From Anniella stebbinsi (lineage: Eukaryota > Chordata > Lepidosauria > Squamata > Anniellidae), in contig JARDYH010000007.1 of NCBI GenBank assembly GCA_029215795.1, forward strand, positions 69,370,763 through 69,434,762: a stretch of 64,000 bases of DNA, read 5' to 3'. The notes beneath the pieces are model-generated. The model was not told the origin of the DNA. It saw only the letters and a program-made list of their open reading frames with translations, and ran no database searches. Positions 33,843 through 42,815 of the stretch are shown in pieces. The position numbers and the translations under genes are program-made. Position 1 is the stretch's first letter. Each line of letters opens with the position of its first letter.

Positions 33843-34219
33843 AGTTGTATAGAAAAGGGGATTTCAGCAAGGGTCATTGGTATGCAAGCAGCAGCTGGTG
33901 AAATCCCCTCTTCATCACAACAGTTAAAGCTGCAGGAGCTCTACCAGAGTGACCAGATACAAGAGAGGGCAGAGTTCCTGCAGCTTTAACTGTTGTGATG
34001 AAGAGGGAATTTCACCAGCTGCTGCATGCATACAAATGACACCTGCTGGAATTCCCTTTTCAGTACAACAAAGTTTCAGGTTCCCTGTCCTCCATTTCAT
34101 ATGGTCACCCTAGACTTCTGGGGCTGCAAGTTGCCCACCCCTGCTCTAAATTGCACCTGGATAGGGGAGACTTCTAGAGTGCAGGAGCAGCTGGTGGGTT
34201 TTGCAGGGTGGACAATTGT

Positions 34220-34540
34220 TAGGCTGACCAAATAAAATCCAGGTCAGGGCTCATGTAACTTTAACAGCTGTAGAGAAAAGGGCATTTCAGGCAGAGTCAT
34301 TTGTATGCAATTAGTTCCTGGTGAAATTCCCTCTTCATCATAACAGTTAAAAGGTGCAGGAACTATACTAGAGTGACCAGATACAAAAGAAGGCAGGGCC
34401 CCTGCAACTTTAACTGTTGTGATGAAGAAGGAATTTCACCAGGTACTAATTGCATACAAATGACACTGGCTGAAATTCCCTTTTCTCTACAACTCTTAAA
34501 TTTACAGGAGCCCTGTCCTCCTTTTCGTATGGTCAGCCTA
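34220..34540. mobile_element. Palindromic MITE in left arm of inverted duplication
   Basis: Ends TAGGCTGACCAAATAAAATCC and GTATGGTCAGCCTA. It lacks a target-site duplication at its left side (AACAATTGT-type flank against GGCGACAC), as expected if the duplication breakpoint lies at its left end. Confidence 0.85.
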
Positions 34541-34678
34541 GGCGACACACAACGCATGCACAACTGATGGTACATTATTAAGCAACGGGGGAAAACAAGG
34601 GGCTGCTCCGTTGTTTTTCAGAGCCCCATTGCTTATTATGAGGCCCAGACTTTCAGCCGTGTGACAGGGGGAGGGAAT

Positions 34679-34700
34679 ATATATATATATATATATATAT
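34679..34700. repeat. (TA)n simple repeat, left arm
   Basis: About eleven TA units directly before a MITE end; mirrored at 35097-35121. Confidence 0.9.
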
Positions 34701-35018
34701 GGCTGACCAGATAAAATCCAGGTCAGGGCTCATGTAACTTTAACAGTTGTAGAGCAAAGGGAATTTCAGCCAGTGTCATTTGTATGCAATTAGTTCCTGG
34801 TGAAATTCCCTCTTCATCCCAACAATTAAAGTTGCAGGGGCCCTGCCTTCTTTTGTATCTGGTCACTCTAGTATAGTGCCTGCACCTTTAACTGTTGTGA
34901 TGAAGAGGGAATTTCACCAGGAACTAATTGCATACAAATGACTCTGGCTAAAATTCCCTTTTCTCTACAACTGTTAAAGCTACATGAGCCCTGACCTTCT
35001 TTTCATATGGTCAGCCTA
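34699..35018. mobile_element. Palindromic MITE at centre of inverted duplication
   Basis: Its left end (GGCTGACCAGATAAAATCC) abuts the (TA)n run and its right end is CATATGGTCAGCCTA. It shares private variants with the copy at 62964-63283 (CAACAATTAAAG, GACTCTGGCTAAAATTCC, AAAGCTACATGAGC) and is followed by the same GCCATGATGCACCCTAAGGG flank. Confidence 0.88.
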
Positions 35019-35257
35019 GCCATGATGCACCCTAAGGGAGGGCCCTATCCACTCTATTCCCTTAATGAGCCCTGACCTGGATTTTATCTGGTCAGCCATA
35101 TATATATATATATATATATATCCCCTCCCCCTGTCACACGGCTGAAAGTCTGGGCCTCATAATAAGCAATGGGGCTCTGAAAAACAACAGAGCAGCCCCT
35201 TGTTTTCCCCCGTTGCTTAATAACGTACTGTCAGTTGTGCGTGCGTTGTGTGTCGCC

Positions 35258-35575
35258 TAGGCTGACCATACGAAAAGGAGGACGGCTCCTGTAACTTTAA
35301 CAGTTGTAGAGAAAAGGGAATTTCATTCAGAGTCATTTGTATGCAATTAGTTCCTGGTGAAATTCCCTCTTCATCACAACAGTTAAAGTTGCAGGGGCCC
35401 TGCCTTCTTTTGTGTATGGTCCCTGTAGTATAGCGCCTGCAACTTTAACTGTTGTGATGAAGAGGGAATTTCACCAGGAACTAATTGCATACAAATGACT
35501 CTGACTGAAATTCCCTTTTCTCTACAACTGTTAAAGTTACAGGAGCCCTGTCCTCCTTTTCATATGGTCAGCCTA
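35258..35575. mobile_element. Palindromic MITE in right arm, intact TSD
   Basis: Perfect 8-bp duplications GTGTCGCC at 35250-35257 and 35576-35583. Both ends are of the GAAAAGGAGG type. Confidence 0.92.
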
Positions 35576-36190
35576 GTGTCGCCCTACACACGACACAATA
35601 AGCAACACAACTGATGGTTGCCTCTTCCCCCTCCGTTGATTATCGTGTCATCCGAACTGAGCCACAGTAAAGTCGGCTGGGTTTTTCCCTTCTTTGGCAA
35701 GGCTCTCCTGTGCTCTGAAATAGCTGAATGATTGGCAGAAATTAAACAGGTGAAGCCTCTTGCTGCAAGAGACTGCTTCACTTGTTGAATTTCTGTTGCT
35801 AGAAAAGGAACAGGTGCTCCCCCGCCCCTTCCACCCCTTTCCTGTGCCTGGCAGAGAGAAATTTTGTAACAAAAGTGCTTCCTGGTGTGGAGAGGCAGCA
35901 GCAATGGGGCAAAGCTTCCCTTGCTTTCTGAGGGTCAGGTTGTCATTACCGGCACACAAACAAGGACAGAAAAAAACAGGTGATGACCCTTGATTTACAT
36001 CAGCTTTACTTCCCCATCTGCGATGATTTCACAATGTGGTAAGGTTTTTTCCCTTTCTTTCTTTCTGTTTCCCACTCTTTTCTTTCACTGGGGTAAGTGT
36101 TCGTGACTGCTCCAGAAATGCAGGTGTAATTCAACTGCCTGTCCCCTAACTGGGGCTTTTGAAAGTATGGTTTGGTAGCAGCAGCGGAAG
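35576..36190 (+). other. 5' flank of CXCR3-like receptor gene
   Basis: Near 35580-35665 lies a fragment related to the GGCTGAATTCGG MITE (GACACAATAAGCAAC, TCGTGTCATCCGAACTGAGCC). The rest is unique sequence before the first coding exon and probably holds the promoter and 5' UTR. No clear TATA box was found. Confidence 0.45.
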
Positions 36191-36195
36191 CAAAT

Positions 36196-36240
36196 ATGTC
36201 CACCACCTTTTTTGGAGGCTTCGATTATGACCTTGATGAG
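36196..36240 (+). CDS. CXCR3-like chemokine receptor, exon 1
   Basis: ATG TCC ACC ACC begins a 15-codon exon reading MSTTFFGGFDYDLDE, followed by the donor GTAGGT at 36241 in phase 0. The acidic FDYDLDE motif is a typical tyrosine-sulfation site at a chemokine receptor N-terminus. The phase matches the exon at 41334, which opens YPTGYPDLD and continues the same acidic segment. This short first exon before one long exon is the usual chemokine receptor gene layout. The intron is 5,093 bp and is filled with repeats. Confidence 0.82.
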
Positions 36241-36341
36241 GTAGGTGATTCTCGTTCTATCCAGCAACAGGCTGTAGTGTGGCCAACGTCCTTTTCATTT
36301 CTACCTTTAAGAGCAGGGTAACATGCAAAATCAGTGAGGTT

Positions 36342-36343
36342 CG

Positions 36344-36390
<47 letters not shown>

Positions 36391-36391
36391 A
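36342..36391. repeat. (TC)n(AC)n simple repeat
   Basis: Roughly 11 TC units followed by 13 AC units, directly against a MITE. Confidence 0.92.
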
Positions 36392-36618
36392 GGGTGAATT
36401 CGGACGACATGATAGTCAATGGTGGGGTAATAATCAACTTTACAGTTGTTCATCTAGGGTGTACTCCCCACACAACATGGTAATAAATAATCAACTGTGG
36501 TGTGGATTAGGATCAGCACTGAGTTGACTATGGCAGCATTTGGATGACACGTTAGACAATACAACTGACGATTGTCCCCCCCCCCCCCAGTTGCTTATTG
36601 TGTCGTCTGAATTCAGCC
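36392..36618 (+). mobile_element. MITE with GGCTGAATTCGG ends, copy 1
   Basis: Left end GGGTGAATTCGGACGACA and right end TGTCGTCTGAATTCAGCC are inverted repeats. The body has ATCAACTGTGGTGTGGATTA and GATCAGCACTGAGTTGAC. An inverted full copy lies at 43020-43245. Flanking ACA on both sides is uninformative inside the (AC)n run. Confidence 0.8.
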
Positions 36619-37125
36619 ACACACACAGTTCCAATTGGCTAGGAATAACCTGAGCTATTTCCCAAACTTCAGGCAACAGAACAACTCAACTTATTCCAAG
36701 CTGAGTCAAGTTATCAAGAACATAAGAGGGTCCAATTTTTCCCACCCCTCTTAAACCTCTACACCTCCTACCCCTTCCTTCAAATCCACAAACTTTCTTT
36801 CTCATCAACCACATCTGTTGGGAGCATTGGGGAAACTGCATTTCCCAGTGCTCCTGGTGTCTGGCTGACTGACACCACAGGGCCAGGTGCTAGGAAGGGA
36901 GGGTGGGAGAGAGACCCTTGCCTCTTTCTTCTTCTTGCTGCCAGAGAACAGCAGCGAGGCAGGTGTGTGGGAAAGAGGGGAGGGAACTGGAGGAAAGGGG
37001 GTGAGTTCTTCTCCAACTTGATAAAAATCCGAGTCACAGAAGCACTTTGGGGTGGTCATGGTCACAAGGCTTGCTTTATCTTTGAAGTGATCGTTTGAAG
37101 CCCACCAGAATTCGCCATCCAAACT
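36619..37125 (+). other. Intron of CXCR3-like gene, no recognised feature
   Basis: Unique-looking DNA. Open frames on the minus strand here lack family motifs. Confidence 0.3.
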
Positions 37126-37410
37126 CAATGCCTTCGATAACAGCATCAGCTAAGGATAGTGTGTCTCCTCTGAATGAATGCTTGGAGGCAGTAATGGGCT
37201 GGATGAGGAAAAACAAACTGAAGCTGAATCCAGACAAGACGGAGGAGTTTGCTGTCCAAGGCCACAACCTGGGGTTGGAGGTGTGTCAACCGGTTCTGGA
37301 TGGGGTTACACTCCCCCTGAAAGACTGTGTTTGCAGCTTGGGGGTGCTCCTGGATCCGTCGCTCCAAATGACAGTTCAGATAGATGCGGCGGCCAGGAGT
37401 GCCTACTATC

Positions 37411-39467
37411 TAGGGGTGTGCACGGACCCCCCGGATCGGATCGGGACCCGGATCGGGACCTCCAATTTTGTCCCGGACCGGTTCGGACAAAATCGGAGGC
37501 CCCCCGGACCGGATCGAGTCCGATCCCGATCCAAAAATCGGAAATTTTTGGATCGGCCGCCATTTTTTTCCCCATAGACTTGCATTGCAATGCAAGTCTA
37601 TGAGGAAAAAATGGCGGCGGGTGGGTAAGGGGGGGCCTAACTCCCTCCCCCCCCCGGGGCCGTCCGCTGTGGACGGCCCCGGCAGGTAAACCCCCTCCCC
37701 CGCGCTCCCTACCCCCCCTGGGGCCGCCTGCTTCCATCCGCTGGCGCCCGCGGGCGCCAGCGGATAGAAGCGGACGGCTCCGGGGGGGGGGTAAGCCCCC
37801 TTCCCCGCCACTTACCTTCTCGGCACGTCCGGCGCCGGCGGCTACTACCAGCGGGCTCCGCGGCCTACTCTCGAGTAGCGCGCCGGGTGATGACATCACC
37901 CGGCGCGCCACCCTGGAGCAGGCCGCGGAGCCTGCTGGTAGTAGTAGGCGCCGGCGCCGGACGGGAGCCGCCGGGCCGGGCAGGTAAGGGCCCCCCTCCC
38001 CCCTCCCCCCTCCGCGCGCCCCCTCCTCCCCTCCACGCACCCCCTCCTTACCTTTCCGGCCCGGCGGCTCCCGTCCGGCGCCGGCGCCTACTACTTCCAG
38101 CAGGCTCCGCGGCCTGCTCTAGAGTAGTGCGCCGGGTGATGACATCACCCGGCGCGCCATCCTAGAGCAGGCCGCGGAGCCTGCTGGGAATAGTAGGCGC
38201 CGGCGCCGGACGGGAGCCGCCGGGCCGGAAAGGTAAGGGCCCCCCTCCCCCCTCCGCGCGCCCCCTCCTCCCCTCCACGCACCCCCTCCTTACCTTTCCG
38301 GCCCGGCGGCTCCCGTCCGGCGCCGGCGCCTACTACTTCCAGCAGGCTCCGCGGCCTGCTCTAGAGTAGTGCGCCGGGTGATGACATCACCCGGCGCGCC
38401 ATCCTAGAGCAGGCCGCGGAGCCTGCTGGGAATAGTAGGCGCCGGCGCCGGACGGGAGCCGCCGGGCCGGAAAGGTAAGGGCCCCCCTCCCCCCTCCGCG
38501 CGCCCCCTCCTCCCCTCCACGCACCCCCTCCTTACCTTTCCGGCCCGGCGGCTCCCGTCCGGCGCCGGCGCCTACTACTTCCAGCAGGCTCCGCGGCCTG
38601 CTCTAGAGTAGCGCGCCGGGTGATGACATCACCCGGCGCGCCATCCTAGAGCAGGCCGCGGAGCCTGCTGGGAATAGTAGGCGCCGGCGCCGGACGGGAG
38701 CCGCCGGGCCGGAAAGGTAAGGGCCCCCCTCCCCCCTCCGCGCGCCCCCTCCTCCCCTCCACGCACCCCCTCCTTACCTTTCCGGCCCGGCGGCTCCCGT
38801 CCGGCGCCGGCGCCTACTACTACCAGCAGGCTCCGCGGCCTGCTCTAGAGTAGCGCGCCGGGTGATGACATCACCCGGCGCGCCACCCTAGAGCAGGCCG
38901 CGGAGCCTGCTGGGAATAGTAGGCGCCGGCGCCGGACGGGAGCCGCCGGGCCGGAAAGGTAAGGGCCCCCCTCCCCCCTCCCCCCTCCGCGCGCCCCCTC
39001 CTCCCCTCCACGCACCCCCTCCTTACCTTCCCGGCCCGGTGGCTCCCGTCCGGCGCCGGCGCCTACTACTACCAGCAGGCTCCGCGGCCTGCTCTAGAGT
39101 AGCGCGCCGGGTGATGACATCACCCGGCGCGCCACCCTAGAGCAGGCCGCGGAGCCTGCTAGTAGTAGTAGGCGCCGGCGCCAGACGGGAGCCACCGGGC
39201 CGAGAAGGTAAGTGCCCCCCTCCTCCCCCCCCCCGCTGTCCACTTTCATCGGCGGGCGCCCGCTGGCGCCCGCCAATGGAAGCGGCGGTGGGCGCCAGTG
39301 GGCGCCCGCCGATCCGCCGATCCGCCGAACCGGTTCGGAGCTTTTTCGGACCGGTTCGGATTGGATCGGCCGATCCAGCTGCGGGATCGGAAATCGGATA
39401 ATTTATCCGATTTCCCACTGGACCGGACTCGGATCGTGGATCGGGTCCGATCCAGTGCACATCCCTA
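37411..39467 (+). mobile_element. hAT-type non-autonomous element, GTGCAC family, copy E, with tandem array
   Basis: Perfect 8-bp duplications CTACTATC at 37403-37410 and 39468-39475. Ends TAGGGGTGTGCACGG and GTGCACATCCCTA. At 2,057 bp it is the longest copy, because its internal palindromic block is amplified (37813-39210). The family hairpin near 37573 is shortened to TAGACTTGCATTGCAATGC and lacks the GGGGGAAAG stem. No transposase. Confidence 0.93.
37813..39210. repeat. GC-rich tandem array of about six palindromic units
   Basis: Units begin near 37813, 38051, 38293, 38535, 38777 and 39026 (periods 238, 242, 242, 242 and 249). Each is a near-perfect palindrome of about 185 bp centred on CCGGGTGATGACATCACCCGG with outer arms GGCGCCGGCGCC, plus a CT-rich linker of about 55 bp. 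AGGTAAG and its complement CTTACCT mark the edges of each unit. The units at 38051-38776 are almost identical, implying recent amplification or homogenisation. The density of CpG is very high. Confidence 0.93.
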
Positions 39468-40023
39468 CTACTATCAGCTTTGGCCGATACGCCAGCTGCG
39501 CCCCTTCCTAGAGTTGGAAGACCTAAAGATGGTAGTGCACGCGCTGGTAACTTCGAGGCTCGACTTCTGCAATGCGCTGTACATAGGGCTACCACTGTGC
39601 CTAGTTCGGAAACTTCAACTTGTTCAAAATATGGCAGCCAGGTTGGTCACCGGTACACCTAGGGGTGACCACATTACACCAATTTTAAAATCTCTTCACT
39701 GGCTGCCAGTTACTTTCCGGGCTGGCAGGTTACCAGGTTGACAGGTATTACCCAGAGGACCTTTTCTTCTGCCGCTCCCAGACTGTGGAATGGCCGGCCG
39801 GAAGAGACTCGTCAACAGTCTTTTAGAATTTAAGAAAGCTATAAAGACTAATCTCTTCCAGCAGGCATATCCAGTGGAATTTTAGAATGTTTTAGGATGT
39901 TTAATTGCTATTTTAATAATGTGCACCATGCTTTCAATCAGTTTTATGTATTTTATCATATTTTATATTCACTGCACTGCTGTTCCCCGCCTCGCTCCAA
40001 ATGGAGAGGTGGGTAAGAAATAA

Positions 40024-40026
<3 letters not shown>

Positions 40027-40071
<45 letters not shown>
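40027..40071. repeat. (ATT)n simple repeat
   Basis: About 15 ATT units forming the LINE tail. Confidence 0.93.
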
Positions 40072-40659
40072 CTCAAGCTCAAGCGAATCAAGCCAGGATC
40101 AGCTTTGCTTGGTAAATTGCTGCATAACAGGTCGCAGTCAAAGGCCCTGCAAAGAAAGGAAGCTGGTTTCCTTATTCTGTATCCTTCGTCATTCAAGGGT
40201 GATCCCCCAAGGAGGGTCCAAGAGTTCAGGGAGCCATATCAACAAACTGTTCTACCAGTTTACATCTCCAGAAGCGGACGGACACCCAGAAATTAAGCTG
40301 GTGCAGCTTTTCATGGCACAAAGATGCAGCGGTCAGGATGGGGTGGCGAATCTTCTGCTGCAAAATTTCTTCATGTCAATCTGCCTCTAAAGGTGCAGTC
40401 ATCAGCCCAATGAACCCACAGGGGACGCTACATGGCATCAAACTGTCTGCCAGACACTTCGGAATTGAATGGAGAGAAGGCAAGGACAGCTGGTGTGAGA
40501 CAAGCTTATTTAGAAGAGGGTTTCTAAATTGAATTGGGCCTTTAGCCTCTCAAAACCAATATTTCGTAACCACAAAAACTCAAGGGTTTTGAATAGTATT
40601 TGAAAAGCTGACCAGGGATCTGTGCCATGTTTTCATGCCCATCCTGGTTGGGTGGGCAG

Positions 40660-41275
40660 GATAGAACACAGGAACATCAGAAGTGCCCTGCTGGATCAGA
40701 CCAAGGGTCCATCTAGTCCAGCACCCTGTTCACACAGTGGCCAACCAGCTGTCAACCAGGGACCCACAAAGCAGGACACAGGTGCAACAGCACCCTCCTG
40801 CCCATGTCCCCCAGCAACTGGTGTATATCGGCTTGCTGCCTCTGATATGGAGGTAGCACAGAACCATCAGGGCTAGTAGCCATTGATAGCCTTCACCTCC
40901 AGGAATTTATCCAACCCCCCCTTTAAAGCCATCCAAATTGGTGGCCATCATCACGTCTTGCGGTAGTGAATCCCATAGTTTATCTATGCACTGTGTGATG
41001 AAGTCCTTCCTTTTTTCTGTCCTGAATCTCCCACCGATCAGCTTCATGGGATGACCCCATTGGGTTCTAGTACTGTGGAAGAGGGAGAAAAATATCCCTA
41101 TCCACATTCTCCACACCATGCATGATTTTGTACACCTCCATCATGTCTCCCCTTAGCTCCCTTTTTTCCAGGCTGAACAATCCCAGCTGTTGTAACCTTC
41201 CCTCATAGGGGAGATGCTCCAGCCCCTTGATCATTTCAGTTGCCCTGTTCTGCACTTTTTCCAGGTCCACAATAT
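40660..41275 (-). mobile_element. CR1 LINE 3' part with C-terminal ORF
   Basis: The minus strand encodes DLEKVQNRATEMIKGLEHLP, LGLFSLEKRELRGDMMEVY and KIMHGVENVDRDIF at 41270-41067, the standard CR1 ORF2 C-terminus. This is followed by the CR1 3' UTR to CTGGACTAGATGGACC and GGGCACTTCTGATG at about 40675. It lies just upstream of the CXCR3-like main exon. Confidence 0.87.
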
Positions 41276-41333
41276 ATATTTTTAGGTTTCTCTTGAGGAT
41301 TCCTCACTAACTCACCTTCTCTCTCCTTTCTAG

Positions 41334-42371
41334 TATCCCACTGGCTATCCCGACCTTGACCCAAACACATTCCCTTGCACTCAAGACGAGGTGGGTGCCT
41401 TCTCTCGTTATTTCGGCCCTGCCATTTTCTATGTGTCGTTTGTGGTGGGCTTGGTTGGCAATGGGCTGGTGTTGGCCGTTTTGTGCAGACACCGTTGCCC
41501 CTGGCTCTTGGCTGACTGTTACCTCTTCCAGTTGGCGGTGGCCGATCTGTTGCTGGTCTTCACCCTCCCTTTCCGGGCCACCCAGTTTTCCCAGGACTGG
41601 ATATTCGGAGAATTCCTCTGCAAGCTCATAGGGGCCTTGTCAACCATGAACAGCTACAGCACCATCTTTCTCCTGGCTTGCCTTAGCCTCGAACGCTACT
41701 TGGTGATTGTCCATGCCATCCTGCTGCACCACCGCTGGAAGCTTTCCCACGTCTACCAGGCCTCCGCACTGCTATGGGGAATATGTTTAGGCCTGTCTGC
41801 AGTGGAGCTCCATTTCCGCACGGTGGCCTACACCCCCCAGGCTGAGGCCGTCACCTGTCACCTGGGTTTCAATGCCCAGGAAGCGGAGTCTTGGAGGCTG
41901 GGACTGCGCTTGGTGTCTTTCCTCTTTGGCTTCTTGTTGCCTCTCCTGGTGATGGTGTTCTGTTATTGCCGGATCTTTGCCAAGCTGCATCGGGCTCAGT
42001 TGTTCTGTAGGTACTCAACCGTGCACCTGCTAGTGGTGATTCTGGTGCTGTTTGTCCTCTGTTGGGGCCCCTACCACGGCTTCATCCTCGTGGATAGCCT
42101 AGAACGCCTGGGCCACTTGGCCCGAGACTGCGTCCGTGAGAAAGTCCTAGATCTTGGGTTGCTCTTCTCAGAAAGCCTGGGCCTAGTCCACTGCTGCCTC
42201 AACCCTCTGGTTTATGCCTTTGTGGGGGTCAAATTCCGAAGGGAGCTTTCCCAGTTGTTCCGTAGCTGGGATGGGTATAAAAGACGAAGGCAGAGCATCT
42301 CTGGTCATGAATTCAGCCAAGCCACAGAGTACAGCGCTGTCCAAGGTACGGACTATTCCATCATCATGTAA
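41334..42371 (+). CDS. CXCR3-like chemokine receptor, main exon
   Basis: The acceptor CTCTCCTTTCTAG ends at 41333. With exon 1 it gives 360 residues. The frame before 41391 has no ATG; the GTG there is an internal Val. Seen: N-terminal Cys30 (NTFPCTQDE), seven helices, TLPFRA in helix 2 (Arg where most chemokine receptors have Trp), helix 3 Cys and ECL2 Cys (AVTCHLGF), LERYLVIVH in place of DRYLAIV, CWGPYH in helix 6, ECL3 RDCVREK, and HCCLNPLVYAF in helix 7. The stretch LARDC to AFVGVKFR is close to CXCR3, so I infer a CXCR3 paralogue (CXCR3-like). The cytoplasmic tail ends YSAVQGTDYSIIM. Gi coupling is expected; the ligand is unknown. Confidence 0.93.
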   Translation, partial: YPTGYPDLDPNTFPCTQDEVGAFSRYFGPAIFYVSFVVGLVGNGLVLAVLCRHRCPWLLADCYLFQLAVADLLLVFTLPFRATQFSQDWIFGEFLCKLIGALSTMNSYSTIFLLACLSLERYLVIVHAILLHHRWKLSHVYQASALLWGICLGLSAVELHFRTVAYTPQAEAVTCHLGFNAQEAESWRLGLRLVSFLFGFLLPLLVMVFCYCRIFAKLHRAQLFCRYSTVHLLVVILVLFVLCWGPYHGFILVDSLERLGHLARDCVREKVLDLGLLFSESLGLVHCCLNPLVYAFVGVKFRRELSQLFRSWDGYKRRRQSISGHEFSQATEYSAVQGTDYSIIM

Positions 42372-42815
42372 GAGTTGCTTTGGAGAGCAAATCTGAAAAA
42401 GAACAGCCCATCTTTCCCCGCAAAGAACAGGAACCCGAAGAGAAAGCATCGTCATTAGGGAAGCGCTGAAGGTTTTCTAGTCCCAATCGTTGGGATTTTA
42501 AAAGAAAGCCATTCCAAAAGGATTGAAATCCCTCCCCCAGCCCCTGCCCCAACTCAGTTGTACAAATATCCACTCTCCCTCCCACCCCATCCTCTTGGGT
42601 ACTATTGTACCTCCTGACTGATGTTGCTTTGGCACACACACCCCATTGCTGTTCCTTTCCCTCATTCCTAAATCAGTCACATGGGTCATCCCAGCCAACC
42701 AGGGACCACATAGCGAACAGGATGATGCCACGGTGCTATTGTAGCCAAGCCGACCTGGCTGTGGGATGATATCAAGTGTGGGCAAACGAAAGTCAGAGCA
42801 AATGAGGGCAATGTA

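Larger units (their letters stand above)
32737..34112. mobile_element. Palindromic MITE (GCAGC subfamily) broken by an L2-like insertion
   Basis: The first 20 or so bases (TAGGCTGACCATATGG) lie at 32737-32757 and the rest resumes at about 33844 (GTTGTATAGAAAAGGGG), ending GGTCACCCTA at 34112. About 25-30 bp of the MITE between these points is missing, so the LINE insertion was accompanied by a small target deletion. Confidence 0.75.
34220..35575. repeat. Large inverted duplication with MITE-containing arms
   Basis: The left arm (34220-34733) and right arm (35065-35575) are inverted copies of about 510 bp. Each contains a 320-bp MITE, a unique stretch starting GGCGACACACAACGC (left) or ending in its complement (right), a (TA)n run, and a 30-bp MITE end. 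The spacer (about 330 bp) is the rest of a third MITE plus 50 bp of other DNA. The outer TSD GTGTCGCC is intact only around the right-arm MITE, so the right arm is probably the original. Confidence 0.88.
37128..39850 (+). pseudogene. L2-like reverse transcriptase, interrupted
   Basis: The left segment reads SAKDSVSPLNECLEAVMGWM and MRKNKLKLNPDKTE; the right segment resumes with IRQLRPFLELEDLKMVVHA, SRLDFCNALYIGLP and SLHWLPVTFRA and then breaks. It lacks the catalytic YADD region, which lies 5' of the truncation. Confidence 0.83.
37128..40071 (+). mobile_element. L2-like LINE split by a hAT-type element
   Basis: The left part (37128-37410) and the right part (39468-40026 plus the (ATT)n tail to 40071) are one truncated LINE. 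Removing 37411-39467 and one 8-bp duplication restores GCCTACTATCAGC, as in the intact copies. The right part also carries an internal deletion near 39725. Confidence 0.88.

Noticed and set aside
37813..39210. Regular repeats with spacers resembling a CRISPR array
   Set aside because: The units are 242-bp palindromes with conserved linkers inside a transposon in a vertebrate genome; there are no unique spacers and no cas genes.
41391..41393. Start codon of the CXCR3-like receptor at an internal GTG
   Set aside because: The frame is open back to a good acceptor at 41333 and continues into exon 1 at 36196-36240; GTG here is a Val codon.
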